In this document: piece by piece, positions 1-7,111 of the stretch | Position numbering within the stretch: position 1 is the stretch's first letter | Layout: every line of letters starts with the position of its first letter | Assembly: GCF_900162685.1 (NCBI RefSeq) | Contig: NZ_LT727828.1 | Span: 646,824 to 710,823, forward strand | Direction: 5' to 3' | DNA from: Terribacillus halophilus | Lineage (GTDB): Bacteria > Bacillota > Bacilli > Bacillales > Amphibacillaceae | DNA: 64,000 nucleotides | The notes under the pieces: generated by a model | What the model was told of the DNA's origin: nothing | What the model saw: only the letters and a program-made list of their open reading frames with translations | Database searches by the model: none | Position numbers and translations under genes: made by a program

Positions 1-190
1 CCAATCTAAGCGAGATCATGAAGAAGTCCATATTCCGACAGCGAAAAAGCAGCCAAGCAATGTAACGAATTTGATGGATGCTTTACAAGCTTCATTGGAT
101 AAGGCGAAAAAAGATAAACCGGCGACAACGAAAAAGCCGACCAAGAGAAAAACGACAACGAGAGCAAAAAAGAAGCCGGAAGCTGGATAA
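1..190 (+). CDS. C-terminal end of a Ku-like DNA end-binding protein (5' end outside window)
   Basis: The frame is open from base 2 to the TAA at 188-190, so only about 62 residues are visible. They contain a helical stretch (NLMDALQASLDKAKK) followed by a tail rich in Lys, Thr and Arg. Bacterial Ku proteins, homodimers that hold broken DNA ends for the ligase LigD, commonly end in such an LMxAL..S segment plus a lysine-rich DNA-binding tail. The Ku core domain lies outside the window, so the call rests on the tail alone, and another basic-tailed protein is possible. No ligase gene follows on this strand. Confidence 0.5.
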   Translation, partial: QSKRDHEEVHIPTAKKQPSNVTNLMDALQASLDKAKKDKPATTKKPTKRKTTTRAKKKPEAG

Positions 191-341
191 TTCTGCACCT
201 TTCATTACACACAGATTGCAGGTATAACAGCGGTTTAACAGCATACTTACAAGTGGATGAAGAATCAGCGCAAGTGCTAGCATTCCTGCCTTTTGCTCCG
301 TATGATGAGATCATACAAGCAGGAAAAAGGAAGCGATAAGT

Positions 342-1301
342 ATGGAACGTGATGTATATTTTGATAATGCAAGATGGCTTATGATTGCCTTCGTCGTATT
401 TGGACATTTGATTCAGCCATATCAGGACATGTTAATCCTGCAAACAAGCTATACATGGATTTACACCTTTCATATGCCTGTTTTCATTTTTCTGGCTGGG
501 TTCTTTGCCAGAGGAATGGGGCACAAAGCAGGGATTGAGAAGCTTGTGAAAAAGCTGCTGCTTCCGTATCTATTTTTCCAGGTTATTTACACAATCTTCT
601 ATTATGCAATTGGTAAAGAAGACTGGCTGCAGTCCGTATTGATACCGCAATGGGCACTATGGTTCCTGCTCAGCTTATTTTGCTGGCACATGCTGTTAAT
701 TCCCTTCAAGTATGTAAGACCGCTCCTTGGCATCCCGCTTGCCGTTTTAATCGGTGTGCTGGCAGGTTATCTTGATACAATCGGGTCAGAATTAAGTCTT
801 TCCCGCACTTTCGTTTTCTTTCCGTTTTTCTTAATTGGCTATTGGGCAACAAAAGAGCAGCTCGCCGTCCTCAGGCGCATGCCGATTCGGATAGGAGCTG
901 GTGTGGTACTTATTTCTGCAGGTGTCGTATTGTATCACTTTCCTGATCTATCGACTGGCTGGCTGTTAGGCTCAAAATCCTTTACAGAAATAGGTGCTGG
1001 CGAATCTGGAGGATTGATTCGAATGCTTGTCTATGTACTATCGGCAGCGATGATGGCAAGTGTGCTGTCCCTTATACCAGCAAAGAAAACAGTATTTACA
1101 AAATACGGGCAGCGTACCTTATATGTCTATCTATTGCATGGCTTCGCTATTCAATATATCCGTGTGGAAGACTTGTTCGAAGTCAGCAATACACTCGATG
1201 TCCTAGGACTTCTATTTGTCACCTTTAGCATCGTGTGGATCCTATCGCAGCGCTGGATGCTCCGTATTTGGAAGCCGTTAATAGAACTGAAAAGTCCATA
1301 A
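342..1301 (+). CDS. Membrane acyltransferase family 3 protein (YfiQ/OafB-like)
   Basis: The 319-residue protein has about ten hydrophobic segments. Its N-terminus carries the family hallmark of an Arg in the first helix (Arg11 in DNARWLM) and a His about ten residues later (His22 in FGHLIQPY), the likely catalytic residue. Members of this family (acyltransferase 3, COG3594 fucose 4-O-acetylase type) transfer acetyl or other acyl groups to extracellular sugars of polysaccharides or cell-wall glycans. The substrate cannot be told here. It starts at ATG after an AAAAAGGAAG Shine-Dalgarno and is followed by a long terminator shared with the convergent AraC gene. It appears to be a single-gene unit. 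Confidence 0.8.
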   Translation: MERDVYFDNARWLMIAFVVFGHLIQPYQDMLILQTSYTWIYTFHMPVFIFLAGFFARGMGHKAGIEKLVKKLLLPYLFFQVIYTIFYYAIGKEDWLQSVLIPQWALWFLLSLFCWHMLLIPFKYVRPLLGIPLAVLIGVLAGYLDTIGSELSLSRTFVFFPFFLIGYWATKEQLAVLRRMPIRIGAGVVLISAGVVLYHFPDLSTGWLLGSKSFTEIGAGESGGLIRMLVYVLSAAMMASVLSLIPAKKTVFTKYGQRTLYVYLLHGFAIQYIRVEDLFEVSNTLDVLGLLFVTFSIVWILSQRWMLRIWKPLIELKSP

Positions 1302-1323
1302 GAGCTGAGAAAAATATAGAAAT

Positions 1324-1386
1324 CAAAAAAAGCCCGAACTATGTTCAAACTCTAAAGCAGAATTTGACTTAGTTCGGACTTTTTTA
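1324..1386. terminator. Long two-stem bidirectional terminator
   Basis: Outer arms AAGCCCGAACTA and TAGTTCGGACTT flank an inner imperfect stem around GTTCAAA / TTTGAC, and end in T6. A-rich sequence on the 5' side makes it usable in both directions between convergent genes. It resembles the elements at 25978-26042 and 28425-28486. Confidence 0.75.
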
Positions 1387-1387
1387 T

Positions 1388-2125
1388 TCAGCTTGGGCGT
1401 GCATCCCTGAATTGTTTTGGCGTCATTGATGTGTAAAACTTAAATTGTGCAGTGAAATAGCTTTGATTGCAAAAGTTGAATTTTTTCGCCAAGTCCGCAA
1501 TGGACTGACTTGTATGGAGAAGGAAGTATTTTGCTTCCTCAATCTTTTTCTGATTAATAAACTGGACAGTGGATACACCAACTTCTTTCTTAAACAGATG
1601 AGAAAGATAACTTGGATTCACATTGCAATGAGAGCTGATTGCCTGCAAACTAAGGTCCTCGAGAATATGAGACTGGATATATGCAATCGCTTCATTGATG
1701 ATATTCGAATACTGCGTGGCTCTGCTTCTGTTCAGCCCTTCAATAAAACGGACGAGCATATCATACTCTAGCTCTGTGAGTTCCTCTTCGGTCTGACAGT
1801 TTTCGATTTCCAGCATGTACGTCATGTTTAAATTAGAGGCAACTTCTTGGGACGCGCCACCTCTAAGGATAGCTCGTGTGTACAACGTGCAAATGCTGAT
1901 TAATTGATTTTTAGCGGAACGTAACGGCTGAAAGGCATACTTCGGGCGTTCTGAAGTGGATAGGCTCTCAATTATGGACAATGCCTCCGAAAGATTACCG
2001 TTGGAGACCGCCTCCATCAGTTGATTTTCAAGCAGGTAAGAAGGGTACAGATATTGCTTTGTTGACTTTACTTCTTCCGCGGGACGTCTTTCGGGCAGAA
2101 CAGCATTTTTAGATATGCTAGACAT
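1388..2125 (-). CDS. AraC-family transcriptional regulator
   Basis: This 245-residue protein has a C-terminal AraC/XylS double helix-turn-helix (about residues 143-242), with LQAISSHCNVNPSYLSHLFK as the first HTH and IADLAKKFNFCNQSYFTAQFK as the second. The N-terminal 140 residues have no recognisable sugar-binding cupin and look like the helical regulatory region of YesN/YtdP-type regulators. The start is ATG at 2125 after a strong CGGAGG. A CcpA-type cre sequence lies 55 bp upstream. The neighbouring genes are not obviously sugar-related, so its target is unknown. Confidence 0.85.
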   Translation of the reverse strand: MSSISKNAVLPERRPAEEVKSTKQYLYPSYLLENQLMEAVSNGNLSEALSIIESLSTSERPKYAFQPLRSAKNQLISICTLYTRAILRGGASQEVASNLNMTYMLEIENCQTEEELTELEYDMLVRFIEGLNRSRATQYSNIINEAIAYIQSHILEDLSLQAISSHCNVNPSYLSHLFKKEVGVSTVQFINQKKIEEAKYFLLHTSQSIADLAKKFNFCNQSYFTAQFKFYTSMTPKQFRDARPS

Positions 2126-2179
2126 ACTATACCTCCGTTAAGGTTTATTGGATTTATCATCAGTCGTATATATCAACAT

Positions 2180-2193
2180 TGTAAGCGTTTTCC
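2180..2193. promoter_or_regulatory. Putative CcpA cre site overlapping a perfect palindrome
   Basis: TGTAAGCGTTTTCC fits the cre consensus TGWAANCGNTNWCA except for the last base. It overlaps a perfect 14-bp palindrome, TTTTCCGCGGAAAA, at 2188-2201. Position between the AraC gene and the kinase gene suggests catabolite control of the AraC gene, possibly with autoregulation at the palindrome. This is inference from sequence only. Confidence 0.5.
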
Positions 2194-2271
2194 GCGGAAA
2201 AATAAACTGTTTTATTAAAAAATATTTATAAATCTTTAATTATTAGGTTTTATGACACCTTGACAGAATAA

Positions 2272-2301
2272 TAGACAACGAAGGAAAAGACTCGCTATAA
2301 T
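2272..2301 (+). promoter_or_regulatory. Sigma-A promoter of the AarF-like gene
   Basis: A -35 of TAGACA (2272-2277), an 18-bp spacer and a consensus -10 of TATAAT (2296-2301) lie 40 bp before the start codon. A TTGACA at 2260-2265 is too far away for this -10. Confidence 0.6.
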
Positions 2302-2340
2302 AGTAAGAAAGAAGGCAATTGTCAGAAAAAGAGGTGTACC

Positions 2341-3990
2341 ATGCGTGTCAGATCCACCCGCCGTATTTTGACTATCGTATGGATGGTCATCCGTTTTATG
2401 TTTCAGATTTATAAATTTTACCTGCTGCACAGCCGGGTGTGGGATGAACAAGATAAACAGGAATGGGAAGCATTGCTCACCAAACAGGCAAAAGAATATC
2501 GAAAGAACGCAGAAAGAATGGGCGGATTACTGATTAAGCTAGGTCAGTTCCTCAGCTCGCGTGCCGACTTGCTGCCCAAGGTTTTTATTCGGGAGATGGA
2601 AGGACTTGTCGACCGAGTGAAAGCAACACCATTTACATACTCGGAAGCTATATTGCGAAAGGAACTGGGCAGCCGTTATGAATTAGAAATCCAGCATCTT
2701 AATCCGCATGCTGTAGCATCTGCTTCTATCGGGGAAGTATACGAAGCTTATTTAAAGAATGGCAAAAAAATAGCTGTTAAAGTACAACGTCACAATGTTA
2801 GAGAGATCTTTCACCAAGACTTTAAGGCACTGCGAATTGTTTTCTTTCTGCTTCGGAAGTTAACAAGTATCGGGAAGAAGTCAGATATGAAGGCGCTCTA
2901 CGCGGAAGTGGTTACAATTATCAGCCGAGAACTGGATTTTCGGAAAGAATTAGAGCATGCCAATTATTTTAAGAAAAGACTGCAAGATAATCCGGATATC
3001 AAAGTGCCTACGTACTATCCAGAGTTTTGTACAGGAAGAGTACTGGTGATGGATTGGGTGGAAGGACGGAAAGTGACGGATACGGATTATCTGGATGCAC
3101 AAAAAATTTCACGTGAGCAAGTTGCACAAAAGCTATTCCATTTCTTTTCAGATCAATTCTTGAACAGTGGCACGTTTCATGCTGACCCGCATGCCGGTAA
3201 CATTATGATACAGCCTGACGGTATGATTGTGCTGCTTGATTTTGGTATGGTAGGAGAAATCAAGTCCTCCGATACAGACTATTTACGAGAAGCAATTCAG
3301 GGAGTTGTTCTCGATGACTATGATGCAGTCATTCAAGCACTTTACAAGATGGAGTTTTTGCTTCCATCCGCTGATACAGACAAAGTAAAGCGAATCATTC
3401 GGAAGACAGTGGATTTGTACAAAGGCGGACAGCTTGATGTTGGAGACACAGATTCTTTTCTGCAGCTGATGGAAGAACTGCAAGCGATTGTGAAAGAACA
3501 GCCAATTCAATTGCCAGCAGACTTTGCGTTCTTAGGCAGAGCGGTCTCCTTAGCAATTGGTCTTGTCGCCGCTGTATACCCTCAAGCAGACCTTGTTGAA
3601 TGGGGAAAGCCCGTTATTCTGCGCTGGATGCGGGGATCAAAGCGGCATCGTTCAATTTATACTGGTATTCTCACCAATTCTCTTCGTCCATTTTTATCGC
3701 TGCCAAGAGCAGTTGTCGACTGGCTGACGGACGGAGAAAAGCAGCGTGGGTGGGAGCGGGATAAACAGAAGAATCAATTACTGCATCAATTCTATTTCTT
3801 CTATACGATACTGCTTCTAATTTTGACTGCTGGATCTGTATACACAGGCATTCAAGGTATTATCCATCATATGCTATGGCTGATACTCGTTGGATTTATC
3901 CTTACATTCGTTTTCTTTGGATTGTGGTTGATTTTATTTATCAAGCATGTTCTGATGCTTCGTTCCATAAATAAGACTAGGAGGTTATAA
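2341..3990 (+). CDS. ABC1/UbiB (AarF) family atypical kinase-like membrane protein
   Basis: The 549-residue protein has the hallmarks of the ABC1 family. These are the KxGQ motif (KLGQ, residues 66-69), the Ala-rich loop replaced by ASASIGEV (about 125-133), the VAIK-type lysine in IAVKVQR (Lys147), the catalytic-loop HADPHAGN (278-286), and DFG at 300-302. Two membrane helices close the C-terminus (about 480-535). The best-known members (UbiB, Coq8) are ATPases needed for ubiquinone synthesis; in menaquinone users such as Bacilli the role is unclear. The stop is followed after 2 bases by a phasin-like gene, so the two are almost certainly co-transcribed. Confidence 0.85.
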   Translation: MRVRSTRRILTIVWMVIRFMFQIYKFYLLHSRVWDEQDKQEWEALLTKQAKEYRKNAERMGGLLIKLGQFLSSRADLLPKVFIREMEGLVDRVKATPFTYSEAILRKELGSRYELEIQHLNPHAVASASIGEVYEAYLKNGKKIAVKVQRHNVREIFHQDFKALRIVFFLLRKLTSIGKKSDMKALYAEVVTIISRELDFRKELEHANYFKKRLQDNPDIKVPTYYPEFCTGRVLVMDWVEGRKVTDTDYLDAQKISREQVAQKLFHFFSDQFLNSGTFHADPHAGNIMIQPDGMIVLLDFGMVGEIKSSDTDYLREAIQGVVLDDYDAVIQALYKMEFLLPSADTDKVKRIIRKTVDLYKGGQLDVGDTDSFLQLMEELQAIVKEQPIQLPADFAFLGRAVSLAIGLVAAVYPQADLVEWGKPVILRWMRGSKRHRSIYTGILTNSLRPFLSLPRAVVDWLTDGEKQRGWERDKQKNQLLHQFYFFYTILLLILTAGSVYTGIQGIIHHMLWLILVGFILTFVFFGLWLILFIKHVLMLRSINKTRRL

Positions 3991-3992
3991 AT

Positions 3993-4298
3993 ATGGCAGA
4001 TTTATTACGCAAAGGGTTTCTTTTAGGTGTTGGTGCGGCTTTAACTGGGAAAGAAGTTCTGGATTCTAAATTGAAGGAGCTTGTGTCAAAAGGAGAGATA
4101 TCACCTCAGCAGGCGAAGGATCTGATCCAGCGTTTTGTCGAAAAAGGAGAAGCGAAATCTAGTGAGTGGAACGAAAAGAATCAGGAGAATATGCAAAAGA
4201 AAGTGAATGAACTAGGTTTGGCGACAAAAGCGGATGTTGATGAATTAAAGCAGCGAATCAGCCATTTGGAGCTTCGTTTGCAAAATACAGAAGAATAA
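3993..4298 (+). CDS. Phasin-like coiled-coil protein
   Basis: This 101-residue protein has an N-terminal amphipathic segment (LLRKGFLLGVGAALTGKEVL), a charged helical middle and a C-terminal heptad region (ATKADVDELKQRISHLELRL). The pattern is that of the PhaF/PhaI-type polyhydroxyalkanoate-granule-associated or regulator family (COG3937). In many Bacillota such genes sit directly after an AarF/UbiB-like kinase, as here. No PHA synthase is in the window, so a granule role cannot be claimed; coupling to the kinase at a membrane or lipid surface is the more cautious reading. An AGGAGG-type ribosome site lies inside the end of the upstream gene. Confidence 0.7.
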   Translation: MADLLRKGFLLGVGAALTGKEVLDSKLKELVSKGEISPQQAKDLIQRFVEKGEAKSSEWNEKNQENMQKKVNELGLATKADVDELKQRISHLELRLQNTEE

Positions 4299-4412
4299 CA
4301 AGATATTTGGCGAATGTTAATTTGTAGTGAATATTTCGAAAACTTATTGTCAAGCACAGCTTTGTCCATTAAAATGGAATACAGAGGCTATAACCAGAGG
4401 AGGTAATTAGCA

Positions 4413-4553
4413 ATGATTAGCTTTTTATCCTTTGTCGACCAAGTGGAAGAGGAACTTAAGCGCCCCTCCACAGCCACAGAATACGACTTTCTCAAATGGA
4501 TGCATGAACAATACGTTGCCGAACGGTCAGATATACTGAAACAAGCGCTTTAA
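4413..4553 (+). CDS. Small acidic protein of 46 residues, unknown function
   Basis: An ATG at 4413 follows a near-perfect GAGGAGGT at an 8-base spacing and opens a 46-codon frame ending in TAA at 4551-4553. The product (starting MISFLSFVDQVEEELKRP, containing DFLKWMHEQYVAERSDI) is predicted helical with no membrane segment. A terminator follows 11 bases later, so the unit has an RBS, an ORF and a terminator of its own. I do not recognise a family. Confidence 0.65.
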   Translation: MISFLSFVDQVEEELKRPSTATEYDFLKWMHEQYVAERSDILKQAL

Positions 4554-4564
4554 TGACAAGAAAT

Positions 4565-4589
4565 CTCGCCACTATGGCGGGCTTTTTTT
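4565..4589 (+). terminator. Intrinsic terminator after the small ORF
   Basis: Seven-base-pair stem CTCGCCA / TGGCGGG with a three-base loop, followed by a run of seven T. Confidence 0.75.
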
Positions 4590-4665
4590 GTTACAAGTTA
4601 GTTGGGTGAAAAACGCTGGTTAATTGTGCGGATTTCGTCATTTAATTTTTCACGAGCGAATCTGT

Positions 4666-4697
4666 TATAATGCATAATGAAGTACATGATGGAGGTG
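4666..4697 (+). promoter_or_regulatory. -10 element and Shine-Dalgarno that fix the ywdI start
   Basis: A consensus TATAAT at 4666-4671 puts transcription start near 4678, so the in-frame ATG at 4677 would not be transcribed in full. GGAGGTG at 4691-4697 lies 6 bases before a TTG at 4704, which is therefore the likely initiation codon. The -35 is weak. Confidence 0.55.
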
Positions 4698-4703
4698 TTC
4701 GGT

Positions 4704-5006
4704 TTGTTAAGTGAAAAGGCAGTGCTGCGGCAGATGAAAGAGGAGCTGGAGCGGGCGCTGCATATGGATGATGTTCAGAAGCAGCGAGAGCATGTACGTG
4801 CTGTCCGTTCTATGTGTGATCTATTTATGCAAGGTGATTCGCCGGCTAAAGTACAGACGCCTGAACCTAAACGGTCGGAACCATCTGCAGAGCCCTCAGC
4901 AGCAGAGTGGGCAGCGATGACAGGTGAATGGCCGGTTCAGCAGCCGAAAAAGACATTCGAAGACGATGATGAGGAATCAAACGGCAAGTCATTGTTTGAT
5001 TTTTAA
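4704..5006 (+). CDS. ywdI: YwdI family protein
   Basis: The product is about 100 residues long. The N-terminal 45 residues are helical (LSEKAVLRQMKEELERAL), the middle is Pro/Glu/Ser-rich, and the acidic C-terminus ends in SLFDF. Length, ends and position directly before ywdK and gerQ match YwdI of B. subtilis. Function is unknown in the family. The TTG start is preferred because the Shine-Dalgarno GGAGGTG lies immediately before it. The next gene begins 12 bases after the stop, so the two form an operon. Confidence 0.75.
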   Translation: MLSEKAVLRQMKEELERALHMDDVQKQREHVRAVRSMCDLFMQGDSPAKVQTPEPKRSEPSAEPSAAEWAAMTGEWPVQQPKKTFEDDDEESNGKSLFDF

Positions 5007-5018
5007 TAAAGGAGCAGG

Positions 5019-5390
5019 ATGATGAAGGCTTTATTGCTAATAGGAGCTATCAGTGGATTTATTACTGTTGCATTGGGCGCATTTGGTGCGCATGGTTTGG
5101 AGGGCAGATTGTCTGAGAAAGCCATTGCTACGTGGGAAAAAGCAGTCCAATATCAAATGTTTCACACGATAGCGATAATTGGTGTTGCATTATTGCTGCA
5201 AAAAATCCAAGCAGGCACACTGACAACTGCGGGCGGTTTCTTCATAGCGGGTATTCTGCTGTTTTCAGGAACACTGTACATATACGCTGTCAGCGGGATT
5301 ACGTTGTTCGCTTTAATTACACCAGTTGGCGGTGTCGCGTTCTTAATCGGCTGGATTCTGCTCGGTTATACCGCAATGAAACACTTATAA
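5019..5390 (+). CDS. ywdK: YwdK, DUF423 family membrane protein
   Basis: This 123-residue protein has four predicted membrane helices and the conserved DUF423 stretch (GAFGAHGLEGRLSEKAIATW, residues about 21-40). Family members are small inner-membrane proteins of unknown function found across bacteria. It shares an operon with ywdI and ends at a strong bidirectional terminator facing gerQ, as in B. subtilis. ATG ATG doublet at 5019/5022; either may be used after AAAGGAGC. Confidence 0.85.
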   Translation: MMKALLLIGAISGFITVALGAFGAHGLEGRLSEKAIATWEKAVQYQMFHTIAIIGVALLLQKIQAGTLTTAGGFFIAGILLFSGTLYIYAVSGITLFALITPVGGVAFLIGWILLGYTAMKHL

Positions 5391-5392
5391 AG

Positions 5393-5423
5393 AAAACCCT
5401 CTGCCGCTGGCAGAGGGTTTTTC
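5393..5423. terminator. Bidirectional terminator between ywdK and gerQ
   Basis: A perfect stem, AAACCCTCTGCC / GGCAGAGGGTTT, is flanked by A- and T-runs, serving both convergent genes. Confidence 0.9.
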
Positions 5424-5921
5424 TCATCTTGGAGGATATGTCGCGATATTGCCTTGATTGGCGTATGGATACTCGTAATTTAGCGGCTCGTCGAAAGTTA
5501 CATAATCAAGATAAATCATTAATAGTAAGTAGCGGCGGTTATTTTCTGGGTCACGCAGAATAAGGTGATCACGTCCAGCAGCTTCAATAACGCCTTTAAA
5601 AATTTTCGCATTCCAGCGGTCATTATTTTCAAAAGTCATATAAACAGTAGCTAGTTTGTTACGGTTAAGACGTAAAATGTTTTCGATGTAAGACTGTTCT
5701 ACTGGAAGTCCGGTTCCTCCAACGCCTTGCGGGAATCCCATATTGCCGCCTGCTGTTGTAGGCGGTATTGGCTGTTGCTGCTGCTGTGGATAATACGGCT
5801 GGTTCTGCTGTCGATACGGATAGCTGAAGTTAGGAACTTGCGGGTACGAATAAGCCTGGTTTTGTTCCTGGAATTGCGGAGTGCTCGGAGTTTGGTTCTC
5901 TTGGTTTTGGTTCTTACTCAT
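5424..5921 (-). CDS. gerQ: Spore coat protein GerQ
   Basis: This 165-residue protein has an N-terminal half that is Gln/Pro/Tyr-rich and a conserved C-terminal domain (about 75-155: SYIENILRLNRNKLATVYMT ... RDHLILRDPENNRRYLLLM) that defines GerQ. In B. subtilis GerQ is a coat protein needed to localise the germination lytic enzyme CwlJ and is cross-linked by the transglutaminase Tgl through N-terminal lysines. Here only Lys3 is found in the first 80 residues. Convergent with ywdK as in B. subtilis ywdL. Expected expression is in the mother cell (sigma-E); I did not find a clear promoter. Confidence 0.92.
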   Translation of the reverse strand: MSKNQNQENQTPSTPQFQEQNQAYSYPQVPNFSYPYRQQNQPYYPQQQQQPIPPTTAGGNMGFPQGVGGTGLPVEQSYIENILRLNRNKLATVYMTFENNDRWNAKIFKGVIEAAGRDHLILRDPENNRRYLLLMIYLDYVTFDEPLNYEYPYANQGNIATYPPR

Positions 5922-6068
5922 TTTTTAAATCCCCTTTCCATATCCTCTTCATTCAAAGGCGCTCAGACGACTGATGCGGCAGGTCAGCCGTTTGCCTCTT
6001 TTGTCAGATAAACTCATGCCTGTTCTCTTACAAGGTATGTAGGCAAAGCGGGGAGTAGAACATGTGCA

Positions 6069-6098
6069 AATAAAAAAGCCAGACCTATTGGTCCAGCT
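6069..6098 (-). terminator. Terminator of hemQ
   Basis: On the minus strand GCTGGACC, AATA loop, GGTCTGGC (with two G-T pairs) is followed by TTTTTTATTT, directly after the hemQ stop. Confidence 0.7.
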
Positions 6099-6103
6099 TG
6101 TCA

Positions 6104-6850
6104 TTAAATATGAAAGTAAGTTGCAGCGGCATCTTTTTCCATGATATTACCGAAATAGAAATCACCGAACTCGCCGTAACGCGCACTCACTTCATCAAAA
6201 CGCATTTCATATACAAGTTTTTTTATTGGCAGCGGATCGTGTGCGAACAGCGTAACGCCCCATTCCCAATCATCGAATCCGAATGAGCCAGTTATAATTT
6301 GCTTAATTTGACCAGCATATTTGCGTCCAGTTTTACTATGTTCGTACATGAGTTTTGAACGCGCATCTTTTTCTAGAGAATACCAGTTATCATCGTTCAT
6401 CCGACGTTTATCCATCGGGTAGAAGCACATGTAATCCCAGCGAGGCAAGATTGGTTTCAATCGTGCTTGTACTTCTGGTTTGTGTTCAATATCAACGCCT
6501 GGTTTGCTCATATATTTAGAAAGTTCCACAACAGATAAGTAAGAGAAGCTCTTTGTCATGAAAGAGGCGATCTTCGTCTTATCGAAAGCTGTTTCAATCT
6601 CTTGCAGCTCATCCATTGTCGGACGCAAAATCATAAACATGATATCAGCTTTGTGACCGATAATCTTGTAGACTAATTGGCTGCCGTTATTTGCTTCCTC
6701 TACTTGTTCCATATCAGACATCCAATTCTGAAATTCCTCGATTGCCGCTTGGCGATCTTCATTAGATGCTAGTTTCCAGCTTGTCCAATCCATTACACGG
6801 AAATCATGCAGGCAATACCAGCCGTCCATGGTTTCTACTGCTTCTGCCAT
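6104..6850 (-). CDS. hemQ: Coproheme decarboxylase HemQ
   Basis: HemQ converts Fe-coproporphyrin III to heme b in the Gram-positive coproporphyrin-dependent pathway, using peroxide to decarboxylate two propionates. The 248-residue length is typical. The catalytic tyrosine is Tyr144 in CFYPMDKRR and the proximal heme ligand is His171 in MYEHSKTGRKY, matching Y145/H172 of the Geobacillus enzyme within one residue. It was formerly annotated as a chlorite dismutase-like protein (YwfI). It is divergent from pta, the same arrangement as in B. subtilis. Confidence 0.96.
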   Translation of the reverse strand: MAEAVETMDGWYCLHDFRVMDWTSWKLASNEDRQAAIEEFQNWMSDMEQVEEANNGSQLVYKIIGHKADIMFMILRPTMDELQEIETAFDKTKIASFMTKSFSYLSVVELSKYMSKPGVDIEHKPEVQARLKPILPRWDYMCFYPMDKRRMNDDNWYSLEKDARSKLMYEHSKTGRKYAGQIKQIITGSFGFDDWEWGVTLFAHDPLPIKKLVYEMRFDEVSARYGEFGDFYFGNIMEKDAAATYFHI

Positions 6851-6943
6851 GCCTAAACACTCCTTTTTTCGTACACATTTTCAATATAGTGTAACACAAA
6901 CAGCCTTGCTGCATCCCTGTCTGTGCTCACTTGTTCTATCTCT

Positions 6944-6952
6944 ATTATACCA
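6944..6952 (-). promoter_or_regulatory. Extended -10 promoter of hemQ
   Basis: The minus strand reads TGGTATAAT (TGn plus consensus -10) about 95 bp before the hemQ start. The -35 region is weak, as is common with extended -10 promoters. Confidence 0.55.
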
Positions 6953-7111
6953 AGAGTGAACACAGTAAAACGCGTATACTTTGACAAAAAAGGGAACATC
7001 TATAGAGGTGGTTATTTTAATTAAAAAAATCAACGGCGGTCTATATGACTTTAAAAGTAAAACAAAAAGATTTACTATAGAAAAGCAGACATATTCTAGG
7101 AGGGTTTTTAG

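Noticed and set aside
5132-5563. 143-codon open frame over ywdK and gerQ
   Set aside because: It is out of frame inside two well supported genes and crosses the terminator between them.
6965-6985. cre-like sequence around AAAACGCGTATAC upstream of pta
   Set aside because: Two or more mismatches at fixed cre positions in every alignment, despite the known CcpA control of pta in B. subtilis.
6981-7006. TTGACA with TATAGA upstream of pta as a promoter
   Set aside because: The spacing is only 14 bp; no better pair was convincing, so I left the pta promoter unassigned.
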